A stretch of DNA of 64,000 bases from Nelumbo lutea. Its lineage: Eukaryota > Streptophyta > Magnoliopsida > Proteales > Nelumbonaceae. The DNA is taken from the NCBI GenBank assembly GCA_022828595.1, contig JAKGHH010000003.1, positions 99,967,583 through 100,031,582 on the forward strand, read 5' to 3'. The notes under the pieces were generated by a model. That model saw only the letters and a program-made list of their open reading frames with translations, had not been told where the DNA came from and did no database searches. How positions within the stretch are numbered: the stretch's first letter is position 1; each line of letters starts with the position of its first letter. Shown piece by piece: positions 1 through 10,165 of this stretch. The translations under genes were made by a program, and so were the position numbers.

Positions 1-679
1 TATTCCCCAGAATACACCTCAATGAATGCAGGGCCAAAAAGCGTTGGCTCAGTATGAGGAATATGTATCTTGTACATCTGATGGTCACAATTGTGAGCAG
101 CAACACAATCAATCTTCTCGTGCTGAAGAGAAATGCAATAATCATATGCAAGATATTTTCCAGCAAAAGACACAAGAAACCTGCCACAGAAGCCATTTGT
201 ATATTAGTACCAACTATGAACTACAAGTTTATTAACCACCTTTAAAACATAAAAATCTTGTAACTGTATGATATTCCAGGAAACAATGTTTTGAACAAGA
301 AGGCAGTTTCTTCAAGGTATGCATCATCTAAAAGATTGCATGAACACGATATTTAAGAGTTCACGAACATATTTGGTCATCTACATTTGTGATTGTACAG
401 TATTCTAATGGTTAAGCATTTAACAGAAGACATTTCAGCATGGTAACAGAAATCCATGTGCAAGAAAAATAGGGACAATCAAGAAATTCAAATCTTTTTT
501 TTTCTCCATTTTAAAACTGACACCACAGTTTTCAAGGCGCCAAGGCAGCTAGGCAACAGGGAGCGGCTTTTGTTGCCTAAATGAAACAAGTATAAACCTA
601 ATACCAAAACACGGAAATTCAGCATATTCATGAAAAGAAGAAAAAGAGAAAGAAAAGAAGCCAGAAAATATTCATGAAA
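1..679. other. Unassigned non-coding sequence
   Basis: No coding similarity, RNA gene or clear repeat structure was recognised. Open frames here are short (under 70 codons) and resemble no family. It probably belongs to the left part of the very long fourth intron of the LEC14B-like gene, if that gene continues beyond the window. Confidence 0.4.
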
Positions 680-905
680 ATGGAAGCCTTTCCAGACTGT
701 TTGAGAAAGCTGAAGGAGAGGCTAAGATAAAAGGAATTAAAATTGCCAAAAATGTCCCCTTAATTTTTTTTATCAATAATGGCCCCTTAATTTCTCATCT
801 TTTGTTTGCTGATGATGTGTTATTGTTTGGTAAGGACTCTAAATCCAAGGTTGGAGAAATTATAGAGGTTATACTCTTTCCAGAAAAAATGTCTGGAGAA
901 ACTAT
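680..905 (+). pseudogene. LINE (L1-type) reverse transcriptase fragment
   Basis: The plus-strand translation gives a run resembling LSRLFEKAEGEAKIKG, then a short frame-disrupting insertion near 765-785, then SHLLFADDVLLFGKDS. FADD at 805-816 is the catalytic motif of plant non-LTR reverse transcriptases. Only the catalytic-core part is present and the frame is broken, so this is a dead LINE fragment. The disruption includes a repeated 'ccccttaat' word, possibly a small local duplication. I infer an L1-type plant LINE from the residues around FADD. Confidence 0.7.
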
Positions 906-938
906 ACATTAGGTAAGTCTCAAATGATATGTTATAAA

Positions 939-1034
939 AATGTCCACCCATTATTTGGCCTTCACCATCTCTGAAGACACCACCTATTCCAGATGGGCCC
1001 GGATTACCTATAGAGCTCCCATCAAAGTTCAGTG
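939..1034 (-). pseudogene. LINE-type RNase H fragment
   Basis: The minus-strand translation reads LNFDGSSIGNPGPSGIGG followed by VFRDGEG. This is the start of the plant RNase H-like domain found at the C-terminus of many plant LINEs: the first catalytic Asp lies in FDG, followed by the glycine-rich GNPGP turn. It lies opposite in strand to the LINE reverse transcriptase fragment just upstream, so the two come from separate insertions or a rearrangement. Too short to be functional. Confidence 0.6.
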
Positions 1035-1049
1035 TTTACCCTTTGTTGT

Positions 1050-1520
1050 GTCAGTGGGGCCATAATTCATGTACCACAGGTTTGGATGAGATTGTACCCC
1101 TCAACCAAACTATCTCATCACATGCAATAGACATGGCCTTATATTTCAGCTTCAATAAAGGATCTGGACACAGTAACGTAATTCTTACACTTCCATAAAA
1201 TACCAAGGAAGATGCACTACCCTATCGTAGACCAATGTATATCTGGCACCCTGCCCAATCAGCATCAAAGTATGCATGAAGATGGACCAAAGATGAAAGG
1301 GAAAAACAATCCACGAACAAGAATCCCATGGAGGTACCAAATAATCTTGTGAATCACATGGAGATGAGGCTATCTTAGGAGCATATACAAATTGGCCAAC
1401 CACTTGAACAACATGAGCAATGTATGGATGGGTCAAAGTGAGATAAATAAAACTTCCAACCAACTGAAGATACATAGTAGGATCATGATGTAGGTACATG
1501 TTCACCACGACTGCGATGCC
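1050..1520 (-). pseudogene. Ty1/copia RT-RNase H remnant
   Basis: The minus strand encodes YLQLVGSFIYLTLTHPYIAH, matching the copia segment between reverse transcriptase and RNase H that usually reads 'YRxLVGxLIYLTxTRPDIAY'. Further down the strand (about 1060-1160) it resembles the RNase H region 'AEAEYKAMSIACDEIVWLRG', with frame breaks. It is a degenerate fragment without LTRs. Only the copia superfamily can be assigned. Confidence 0.65.
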
Positions 1521-1583
1521 ACAGAAGGTACTAAACCAAAGCTACAAAAACATTTGCGACAAGTTCACAACTCGGCATAGATT

Positions 1584-1695
1584 TGCAATGATCTCAAAGC
1601 CTGCACAAACTTGTGATGAGCTCAAAGCACGCACAAACTTGCGATGAGCTCAAAGCCTACACGAACGTGCAATGAGCTCAAAGCCACAATACCGA
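1584..1695. repeat. 28-bp tandem repeat
   Basis: About four consecutive units begin at 1584, 1612, 1640 and 1668 with consensus TGCGATGAGCTCAAAGCC followed by GCACAAAC. Degenerate copies extend the pattern left to about 1554 and right to about 1745. The unit is 28 bp in the clear copies. It lies just upstream of a TATA-containing LTR-like stretch and may be an internal or upstream repeat of a decayed retrotransposon. That link is inference. Confidence 0.75.
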
Positions 1696-1799
1696 TGACG
1701 AACTCGAGGTTTCCACGGACCTGCGATGAGTCTAAAGGCATCGCAAGTAGACAACGAACGAAAATACAACGACTAGCTGATATCACTCATGATGGAACA

Positions 1800-2280
1800 C
1801 CCAGTAGGATTAAGAAAGACACGTAAGACTAGCATTGACATCATCCACGCCACGTCAGTACAGGAGACCCACAAAAGAAAGTAAGATGTGGTGTATTATG
1901 AGAATCCTCAAAAGAAAGAAAACATCATCCTGGAGAGATCTCATAAGACACATGGTGAACCCTTAGCAGTGTCCCCTGACAACTGACACCGAATCAAAGA
2001 ACCCCTTTCCAAATGGGAATCAAACTCTTTTGGCTCCTGACTTTCAAGACCTCAGGATCTCTCCTTATAAAAGGAGGTATGAATTATAACGGAGACACAA
2101 CTCTGTCAATAGAAGCTCGTAGTCTACCCTTGCTCCCATCCTTTCTTCGTCCTTCAAGGAAACCACCATACTTAGCCTTACCACACCACTCACACTTGCA
2201 AGAGCTCTCCATCATCATGAGATAGTTTCACATTGAGTTCCATAGGACTGTCAACCTGCTTGGAGTCAATTAGGTGAGCT
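1800..2280 (+). promoter_or_regulatory. LTR-like stretch with TATA box
   Basis: A TATA box (TATAAAA, 2066-2072) sits inside short inverted arms (CTCCTT / AAGGAG). It is followed by a pyrimidine-rich 150-bp tract typical of a retrotransposon R-U5 or leader. No matching second LTR and no coding sequence of the same element were found, so element identity is unknown. The small open frame across it resembles no known protein. Confidence 0.3.
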
Positions 2281-2359
2281 ATCTGAATTAAATCTATACT
2301 ATATTTTCTTTATGTCACAAATGACCCTTTTGTAAATGATTGCACCTCCAAACTGAGAA

Positions 2360-2815
2360 AATAAGTCCTAATATCCATATCCTTCATTTTGAAGAAACGT
2401 TGAAAAATAATTTAAGTTGTTGAATTCCTTCAAGATCGTCACATGTGATAAAAATATCATCCACATAGACAAGCAAAAGGGTGAGACCACAATCACAGTA
2501 AGAAAGGAAGAGAGATGAATCATAGGCACTTCTAATGATAACCAACTTCCAAAAGAACATGATGAAAACATTCAAACCAGGCATAAGGACCTTGCTTCAA
2601 TCTATAGAGAGATTTCTTGAGACAAAAACACCAAGTGTTGGGTCAATGTAGTATCCAAGTGATAGATTCATGCAAATAATTTCCTTTAAATTAGCATGCA
2701 GAAATGCATTGATCACATCCATCTGAAAAAAATCAACCATCCTCGAAAGGCAGACAATGCAGGTATTAGACACAAGCAAAAGCTTCTTCATAATATACGC
2801 TTGTGAATAACCCTA
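2360..2815 (-). pseudogene. Ty1/copia reverse transcriptase remnant
   Basis: Reading the minus strand, the segment near 2750-2660 gives FQMDVINAFLHANLKEIICM, the copia RT palm motif. Lower down, 'LLLVYVDDIFITCDDLEGIQ' contains the YVDD catalytic motif. Frames change between these motifs, so the enzyme is broken. No RNase H follows in order. This remnant may belong with the LTR at 3018-3311, which is on the same strand, but intervening integrase sequence in the opposite orientation argues for rearrangement. Confidence 0.75.
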
Positions 2816-2884
2816 AATAAACTCTACATATCTTTTGGTTGTGTTTGTTTTGTTCACCCTTCTCCACAATGAATGTACTAAGGT

Positions 2885-2990
2885 TATCAACTCAATTTGC
2901 TACTGTGCGTCTTTTTGGTTATAATCTTAATCACAAGGGTTTCCTTTATTATGACCCAACTCTCCATTGTATGCATATCTCAAGTCTAGC
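2885..2990 (+). pseudogene. Ty1/copia integrase C-terminal remnant (opposite strand)
   Basis: The plus-strand translation includes 'FGYNLNHKGFLYYDPTLHCM', matching the copia integrase tail that normally reads 'VGYSPxxKGYxCYDPxSxR'. It is only about 35 codons long. It lies between a minus-strand RT remnant and a minus-strand LTR and primer-binding site, so it came from a different or inverted element. Confidence 0.6.
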
Positions 2991-3005
2991 CTTCTAATGC
3001 TTCTC

Positions 3006-3017
3006 TTTTTGATACCA
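3006..3017 (-). other. Primer-binding site of the LTR at 3018-3311
   Basis: The minus strand carries TGGTATCA directly after the LTR's terminal CA. This is the standard complement of the initiator tRNA-Met 3' end used by plant copia elements. The next bases (AAAAGAG) diverge from the usual GAGC. Confidence 0.55.
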
Positions 3018-3311
3018 TGTCACCTTATAGGGCTTCAAGTATGTAACATTGAAAGAGAAGAAGAAGATTGGGAGGGTGTATTGAATGAATGCCCTCATTC
3101 CCATAGAGCATGTTTTATTGAATAGAGAAAAACTATGTGCAATTACATAAGCACCCCTCATTATGCAAACAAAATACATGATAACCTATGCACACTACTA
3201 AAATATAACGAGACCCACCAATACAAGAATAAATAATAAAATAAGAATAAAATACAGCCCTATATACAATATACAACCTCCAAGAGCCCTCTGATCTATC
3301 TCTATCCAACA
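3018..3311 (-). repeat. Copia LTR (5' LTR of a minus-strand element)
   Basis: On the minus strand it starts TGTTGGATAGAG, ends ...GTGACA and is followed at once by a primer-binding site. It holds an AT-rich central promoter-like part and a pyrimidine-rich R-U5 end. Length is about 294 bp, usual for small copia families. No partner LTR was found in the window, so this is a truncated element or a solo-like remnant. Confidence 0.65.
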
Positions 3312-4504
3312 TATCAAAATTCAAATGTCTCCTTCAAAGATACGCATCTTGAAAGCCAAATGTGCCTCATTAAATGTATATTATTACATATTTTTTTCAC
3401 AAAAAGGTAATGTATTATAAAAACATACCTTAAATGTATATTACTATATACATTTACCGTTTTATCTTTTTATTAAAATAACAAGTTCTTCCCTACATTA
3501 ATACTTTTCAAACCAGTTGAATATTTAATTCCATATGAAAGAGATTACATGATGTAGCCTTATATGAAAGTGTGTGCAAGAAGAAACCAACTTGAACAAC
3601 AAGAATTCTGTCCATTTGCAGCCCTAATACTTTGATATTCTAATACTCTAAGACAGGTCAATTCCTAAACCTGAATATCTTCACTAATGTCAATAATTGC
3701 CTTGAGTTCACGTCAGCCACCATCTGAAAATTTTAATCTGTTTATTTTCCTCTCTCCACGTTTTTCTCAAATTATTTTCCTTGCTCCACAGTCTACTCAT
3801 CTTTTTCTCACTTCCTCTACCTTCTCTTACACATGCATTTGAACATGCCTCTCAACTAGTTTTCAGTTAAAATTGGGAATTCAACTATATTCAAGAAATA
3901 AAATAAAATTTCTACATAGAAATCAGGAAGTAAACTAAGCATTAATTAAATCAAAGGGGGACCAACCAATATGGATTCAATCAATTAATACAAAGTAGCA
4001 AAGATATGTTACAAGGTATCAAAAGGCATAACAGTAACACCATACCGAAATTTAGGTTGGTGTAGATTACTACCACAAGCAAACAAACTCCATAGGATTT
4101 GCCAGCTTCAAAACAAGTAGGACTAACATAATGAAGTCTTGGTGCTTGCACCTCCATTTTGATGTTGAGAATTGATGTTCCATCTACAAGTGCCCCAAGT
4201 TATAAGATATGGACACTGTGGTATCATAAACAAGTTACATTTACCTCACAAGATAACAGCATCATCTTAGAGAGAGATTTCAACAATCAGCTTAACCATC
4301 AAAACTTCCACCAAAGTTCAAGTCCAGAAGAAGAACAACTAGATAAAACAATTCTTTTGGATCAATAAGAAGAGACAAATATTTTATGTTACGTCCATTC
4401 GTGTTTATCTGTAATATTTAAAGTAGTATTATATACACTTTTATGTAGTACTTCAATGCTAATTGCTTTTAAGCATTTCTACATGATTGGTCCATGGTAT
4501 ATAA
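3312..4504. other. Unassigned AT-rich non-coding sequence
   Basis: No protein similarity, LTR or RNA gene was recognised in these 1.2 kb up to the assembly gap. Open frames are short and unlike any family. It could be native intron sequence of the LEC14B-like gene. Confidence 0.35.
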
Positions 4505-4604
4505 NNNNNNNNNNNNNNNNNNNNNNNNNNNNNNNNNNNNNNNNNNNNNNNNNNNNNNNNNNNNNNNNNNNNNNNNNNNNNNNNNNNNNNNNNNNNNNNN
4601 NNNN
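4505..4604. other. Assembly gap (100 N)
   Basis: Exactly 100 consecutive N, the usual placeholder for a gap of unknown size. The sequence immediately right of the gap starts inside a copia protease-integrase region that is duplicated at about 19495. The join is therefore repeat-flanked, and order across it should not be trusted without other data. Confidence 0.98.
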
Positions 4605-6027
4605 CGCACTCATGGCCACTCCCAATCACCTTCTGAGACTCCAGATCCTGAAAAACATAGTAGGAAGGAAAAAAGGTTATACAACAGTTTAGTGACTAGT
4701 TAAACTACTTACAGACAACAAATTTGTATTTAGTTTAGGTACATGAAGGGTAGAAGGTAGGAACAAGGAATCCATAGCCTTGATGGTTTCCTTACTAGAG
4801 ATAGAGGCAAGTGAACCGTCAGCTAAAGTGATTTTATCACGTCCAGGAAGCAAGTCATATGAAACAAACAAGGTAGACAGATTGGTCATATGGTCAGAAG
4901 CACTTGAGTCAATAATCCAAGGGATGTTGAGATTACCTGAAGTGGTAGCATGATTGGCAGAAGCCCTTATACCTGAATGAACAAATGCAGAAGAAGCAGA
5001 ATTTCCTGAAGGGTTGGAAGGAGAGGTCACATCACCCAGCTGACTGATCAATCTTCCCAAACTTTTCATATTCTGCTCTCATGGCTGCCAACTGTGCAGA
5101 AGCAGACATCTCTTCACTATCTGGCCCGGCAGCTACATTTGCACTTCCCGATCTTTTAACTATCATGTTTTTTCTGAAACCGAATGGGAACAAGATTAGG
5201 ATGTAATTTCCAGCACTTGTCTTTGGTGTGTTTCGACTTCTTGCAGTACTCACCTATAATTTCTTTCCTTCTTGTGCCACCAGAAGTTCACAGTATTCCC
5301 TTTAGGTTTAATCCCCGTATTGGCAAAGTGATCACTAATATCAGCCCCTTGACCTGGACAGCCCTTCTGCTCTCTTCACTACTCACCAATGCATAAGCTT
5401 GTGATAATGAGACACACTCCTTGGAAAGAATAATTCCTTTTTGTGATATCATATCTTGGGTTTAGTCCAGTTAAGAACTCAAATACCCTGTTCCTTTCAA
5501 CCAATTTTCTGTAGGTCTCTGCATCATTGGTGGTGTCCCAAGTTACAGCTTCTATAAGGTCAATCTCTTGCCATAGAGACTTCAGGGTTGAGAAATATAA
5601 GTAGGAATTTCTCCCCTTGCCTTAAATTGTTTACATCACTTCTCAATTTATATGCTTGGGACATATTGAGTTTTTGGGAATAGGTTTCTTCAACACTGTC
5701 CCAAAATTCCATTGCTGAGTTCATCCATAGGTAGTGTTGTCTAATTATTTGCAGCATAGAGTTAACAAGCCACCCAATGATAGTGTAATTTTCTTGCATC
5801 CACTTTTTGTAGGATGGATCATCTGCTGGGGGAGTCTTCTTACTCCCGGAAATGAACCCCTACTTTCCTCTACTACATACATAAATCTTAATTGATTGTG
5901 ACGATGCCAGATAATTAGTTCCATCTAGTTTAACTGTGTTCACAGTCAATAAGGAATCACTTGGAGTCCCCTGAACCAGTCCATATTCAGCACCACTCTT
6001 ATTTTCAAACTCTGAGGAGTACATCAT
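4605..6027 (-). pseudogene. Copy A copia gag and protease
   Basis: Reads right to left. Gag starts at the ATG at 6027 (MMYSSEFENK...) and contains a region like WLVNSMLQIIRQHYLW, typical of copia gag. Its C-terminal zinc-knuckle region lies near 5030-5250. Protease follows at 5070-4689 with IDSSASDHMT; the catalytic D-S/T-G triad is changed to D-S-S, so it is probably inactive. Frames break between gag and protease, and an in-frame stop follows CSRGK in gag. The coding sequence runs into the assembly gap. It is a close relative of 19495-22057 but much cleaner in frame. Confidence 0.8.
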
Positions 6028-6833
6028 GTAAACACTTCAAATATGATTTCAGATGACTTCTACAAGTATACTGAATGAGAACAAGCAAGAACTGCCGACC
6101 ACAAGAAGGCAATACACTGAGTTCAGCTTTCCACAAGAGGGCAATACACTGAGTTCAGCCTTCAATAAGTAATCAAAAACTTCTAGGCACTGAACACTCA
6201 GCCAAAGTACCTTTTCAAATCTGGACTTCAAGGTAACCACCAAAGAAATAATCAAGAAGAGTAAATACCAATTGGTATTGCTGAAAAAGCCTTTTTACAA
6301 ACACAGTGTGGGCAATAGAGACAACCCCACTGTCAAAAAAGAAAAAAAGGCCTCAAGAACAGTTCGTACAGCCCCCCAAAAACAGCCAAATATAAGTAAC
6401 AATCCACAGCCTTGTTACAAGGATGTTTCGGCAGTTTTGACAGTCCAAGAAGGAGTGAAAAACAGCCCAGAAATTTCTGGGTTAAACCAGATTCAATGGC
6501 AGCTGAAGATAGTATAGAACAACCAGAAATTTTCGGACACTTCAACAGTCCAAACACAGTCGAAAGTAGTACAGAACAACCAGATTTTCTCGGACACTTC
6601 AACAATCCAAACACATTAGAAAATAAAACAGAACAACCAGAAAACTGAGCACAACTTACAGTATCGAGCTTCAAAATAGAACCAAGCTGTTCCCCTTCCT
6701 TTTTTTCTTTGATTCTTCCTGGCCACCGAACCACTTCTCCAAGAGATTCTAGTCTTGGGTACTTCCAATGACCTCCAAGAACCAGGCAATACGAGCCTAA
6801 GCTTCCAGCCCTAGAATATTGAAGTTCAGGTAT
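6028..6833 (-). other. Untranslated leader of copy A
   Basis: Non-coding stretch between primer-binding site and gag ATG. It includes the 57-bp repeat listed separately. The 133-codon minus-strand frame inside it is driven by that repeat, resembles no known domain and is not called as a gene. Confidence 0.6.
6517..6650. repeat. 57-bp tandem repeat in retroelement leader
   Basis: Units starting GAACAACCAG occur at 6517, 6574 and 6631, an exact 57-bp period with few substitutions. The third unit is partial. The related leader near 21745-21840 has fewer units, so copy number varies between copies of this family. Confidence 0.85.
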
Positions 6834-6845
6834 GCTCTGATACCA
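6834..6845 (-). other. Primer-binding site, copy A / H family
   Basis: The minus strand reads TGGTATCAGAGC, the 12-nt complement of the initiator tRNA-Met 3' end, immediately after the LTR at 6846-7108. Its presence shows that this LTR acts as a 5' LTR for the gag segment to its left. Confidence 0.9.
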
Positions 6846-7108
6846 CGAAGAAAACTTAAGAGAGGAGAGATTGAGAGTTCGGCAATGAGGGTCTAAGAAT
6901 GAGAGTTTCGAACCTACACTCTCTCAGCACCCTAACACTATTTTATTAAGATAGATTTGAATAATTACGAGGAAGCCCTTAGTTGGGCAAGAATTTACAA
7001 AGAACTTAATATAGACAGGATGGGCCCAGAATAAGGCCCATTACAGAAAAACATAAATAACAAGAAAGAATAAACAGCCTATGGGCCATTTGGCCCATCT
7101 TCTCTACA
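6846..7108 (-). repeat. LTR shared by H (3' LTR) and copy A (5' LTR)
   Basis: On the minus strand it begins TGTAGAGAAGATGGGCC and ends TTCTTCG next to a primer-binding site. The end was probably CA originally, as in the relative at 22554. To the right, on the same strand, is the RNase H end of H, making it the 3' LTR of H. To the left is a primer-binding site and gag, making it the 5' LTR of copy A. Partner LTR: 22554-22834. Confidence 0.8.
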
Positions 7109-8777
7109 TCAATCATGCCAAGCTTGCTAGTATCATGCGAAGTTTTGCCTTGGGTGAGAAAATCTGCCAACTTCCTTTAGATGTGATGAAAGGAAGACAT
7201 ACTTCACCCGAAGAGACCCTTTCCCTATTGAAATGTCGATCAACTTCAAAATGCTTAGTTCTATCATGTTGCACTGGGTTGTGAGCAATGTTGATGGCAA
7301 CCTGATTATCACAGTACAACATCATTGGCTTGTCATGTTCAACCCCAAGTTCCTTCATCAATGATTTTAGCCATAATAGTTCAGAAACTACATGTGCCAT
7401 GGCCCTGTATTCTGCTTCAGCTGAAGACCGAGCAACAACCGATTGTTTCTTGCTTCTCCAAGAAACAACATTACCAGCCACCAAGCTGCAATACCCAGAA
7501 GTAGATCTTTTGTCATCAATGTTTCCGGCCCAGTCAGCATCGATGTAGGCTTCAAGTTTCATATGACCATGCTTGGCAAACTGAATTCCCTTTCTTGGGG
7601 AACCCTTCAAATAACATAGGATTCGCTCTGCTGCTACCATATGAGTGTCTCGAGGAGCATGCATGAATTGGCTAATGCAACTGACAATATCTGGCCGAGT
7701 CATGCATAGGTACAAAAGTTTCCCAAGAAGTCTCTGAAAGATTCCTTTGTCTTCTAACAACGTCCCATCTGAGGTAGAGAGTTTATGACACATATCAATA
7801 GGAGTAGCAACTGGTCTAGTACCCATCTTTCTAGTTTCAGTGAGCAAGTCAAGAACATACTTCCTTTGGGAGATAAGAATCCCATCCTTGGATCGAGCCA
7901 CTTCTATGCCAATGAAGTATCTCAATTCCCCCAAATCTTTAATCTCAAACTTTGTATGGAGAAAATATTTTAGATCATGAATTCCTGAAACATCATTACT
8001 AGTCACTACAATATCATCTACATACACAATGAGGTATACTGCCAGAGGTCCACCCCTCTTCACAAAAAGAGTATGATCGGACTGTGTCTGCATATAACCA
8101 AAGTTAACAAGTGCTGTTCTAAATCTCTCAAACCATGCTCTAGGGGACTGTTTTAGTCCATAAAGGGATTTCTTCAACTTGCATACCTTCCCTTTCATAT
8201 CAGTTGCATACATCCCTGGAGGAAGAGACATATAAACCTCCTCGTGTAATTCACCATTCAGAAATGCATTTGTCACATCCAATTGATAAAGGGGCCAGTC
8301 AAAGTGAGCAACTAAAGATAGAAGAACCCTCACAAATGTCATCTTGGCAACAGGTGCAAAGGTCTTCCAAATAATCGATCCCATATGTCTGTGTATAGCC
8401 TTTTGCAACCAGCCTGGCCTTGTACCTTTCAATGGTGCCATCAGCTCGGTATTTGATAGTAAAGACCCACTTGCAACCGAATGGATCCTTCCCTTCAGGC
8501 AAATCCACCACTTCCCATGTGTCATTCTTGTGTTGGGCATCGATTTCAGATCTCAAAGCATCCCTCCATTTCTGGAATCTTAAGAGCTTCTGACACAGAC
8601 CTGGGAATAGGGTTAGAAGCAACAAAAGAGAGATAGGCAAAGTATGAAGGTGAAAGCAATCTGTAAAAAAGGTGCTTGGAAATGCAGTGTGCAGTGCACT
8701 TTCGTTTTCCTTTCCTAACAGCAATGGGAATATCAAGGTCAGGGAAGGATGACTCCAAAGGTGCTGAAACTGTACCT
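7109..8777 (-). pseudogene. Element H reverse transcriptase and RNase H
   Basis: The largest open part (8540-7113, 475 codons) carries copia RT: WPLYQLDVTNAFLNGELHEE, then LIVYVDDIVVTSND with the YVDD catalytic motif. RNase H follows with DADWAG, SAEAEYRA, CDNQVA and DRHF motifs. Upstream, 8736-8300 encodes the linker SKHLFYRL...SEALKIPEM and the RT start NDTWEVVDLPEGK. The two parts are separated by a single frameshift near 8350 (YLEDL versus WKTFAPVAK). The C-terminus diverges after FITSKG because of a small deletion before the LTR. RT catalytic residues are intact, but the polyprotein is split from gag-integrase by G. Confidence 0.88.
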
Positions 8778-8782
8778 GTTGT
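8778..8782. repeat. Target-site duplication of G, left copy (GTTGT)
   Basis: GTTGT directly precedes the 5' LTR of G and recurs right after its 3' LTR at 18239-18243. A 5-bp duplication is standard for copia integrase. Confidence 0.9.
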
Positions 8783-10020
8783 TGTTAGATAGTTTTGTAT
8801 CCCCTTAGCTTCAATCAAAATTATGTACTTTATGAGTTTATTGTAAATGAATAAAAGTGCATATTTGATTCATGTTCCCTCTGTGTGTTTCTGTGTAATA
8901 CCCTTAAACTGGACACTTACTGAGACTTGTGTTAGTTTAGAATGTTCACAGCCAGAGGGTCGGTCTGGGGAGACCTATCCTAACAAGGCTGACACTGTGG
9001 TGCCACCAAGTCGGTTGGGGTGACTTGTCTCAGCTGCCAGGGTGAGACCCTAGGCACATACAGTGTAGGATTAATTGAATCTTTGAACTGTACCAGATTT
9101 CCAATATTGACCTGGACCTTGGAGATTGATGGGAAAAACTGGAAAGTTACACCCGACCCCTAGACTCGATTATGATACTACACTAGGTGTCGGATTGGGC
9201 TGTCTTTGATATGCCATTCAGTGAGATCCTTATCGGGGGTCAAAACCTGGGTATATTGGGACAGTCTGAGAATTCATCTGAGTGGGTGATCATAGTGACA
9301 GGATCAGCCCCTTTGTCGGACGAAGGTAATGATCGGAGATGCACTCTCACTGATGGAAACCAAGACTGCCGGCAACCGATTTTAATCGTTGAGATTTGTT
9401 TTGCAAAATATATTTTATATAAGATATAAAAGTATATATATTATGGTTTCTAAAATGTTTGCAAAAGGGTTTTAATTCCCGGGATCCATATAAGTGGAGA
9501 GTGCAACACTGTTCCTTGCAGCCGAGGGAGAGGTCCTCTCTTGTCGGGCAGTGTATGATCATTATGGGCTGAGAGGTTAAGTGTAAGACCATTGAGGATA
9601 ATGCCTGATGGGCTAATCTTGCATCCGCCCACAGTCCCTGGGTGTTACAAGGTGGCTTGGCCCAGGGACCACTTAAAGTAAGTGTTGGGCCCATAGAGCC
9701 CATTCGATGGGTTTCAGGGGGTGCACTGTCTTAACAGTGCATTCGACCAGGCCTTGTAACAAAGGCTGGGCCGAACCCATGTGGCTAATGTGTAGATCAA
9801 TGCTTGGGTCCCACGCCATACAAGGAAGCCCAACTGGGCAGCAGTTAGGAAGGTTAAGTGAGCACATAAGCTTAATGAGCCTAAAGCCCATTTCGAACTG
9901 GGCTGATTTGATCAGTCATTTAAAGGGGGCGAATTCTGAAGTGGGTCAGCTAAAAGGATTGGGCTTAGACCCTATCCACTCAGAGAGTCCAAGATCTAAA
10001 TAAGATTTAGATCTGGAAAC

Positions 10021-10145
10021 CTCCTAATTAGATTAGGAGACAGCTGATCTTATCTGCAGATAAGATAAGGGTTATCCCTTATCACTAAGGGACTTCTAAC
10101 CCAAATATGATTTGGATTAGCAGCTCCTAATCTGATTAGGAGCTG
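10021..10145. promoter_or_regulatory. Palindrome cluster upstream of the G LTR TATA box
   Basis: Four inverted repeats follow closely: CTCCTAAT/ATTAGGAG with a 3-bp spacer (10021-10039); a perfect 16-bp palindrome CTTATCTGCAGATAAG (10049-10064); GATAAGGG/CCCTTATC with a 4-bp loop (10064-10083); and CAGCTCCTAATC/GATTAGGAGCTG around one T (10121-10145). The set is conserved with small changes in the 3' LTR. The position 15-140 bp above the TATA box suggests enhancer or regulator binding sites; function is inferred. Confidence 0.7.
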
Positions 10146-10158
10146 ATCCCTTTGAGAT

Positions 10159-10165
10159 TATAAAA
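10159..10165 (+). promoter_or_regulatory. TATA box of the G 5' LTR
   Basis: TATAAAA followed by GGGGAAGGGGG. The same motif is at 17672-17678 in the 3' LTR. It is expected to drive the element's genomic RNA from about 25-30 bp downstream. Confidence 0.75.

Noticed and set aside
1584..1745. Tandem repeats considered as a CRISPR-like array
   Set aside because: Units are contiguous with no unique spacers, and the context is a plant nuclear retroelement region.
4159..4368. Possible exon of the LEC14B-like gene near the assembly gap
   Set aside because: Neither strand gives WD40 or LEC14B-like residues, and splice-like motifs are not flanking a matching frame.
6333..6734. 133-codon open frame on the minus strand in the copy A leader
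   Set aside because: It spans the 57-bp repeat whose period is a multiple of three, lies in a retroelement leader and resembles no protein.
9347..10003. Overlapping open frames of about 100-118 codons within the G LTRs
   Set aside because: They occur on both strands in both LTRs, have no domain and lie in promoter/R regions.
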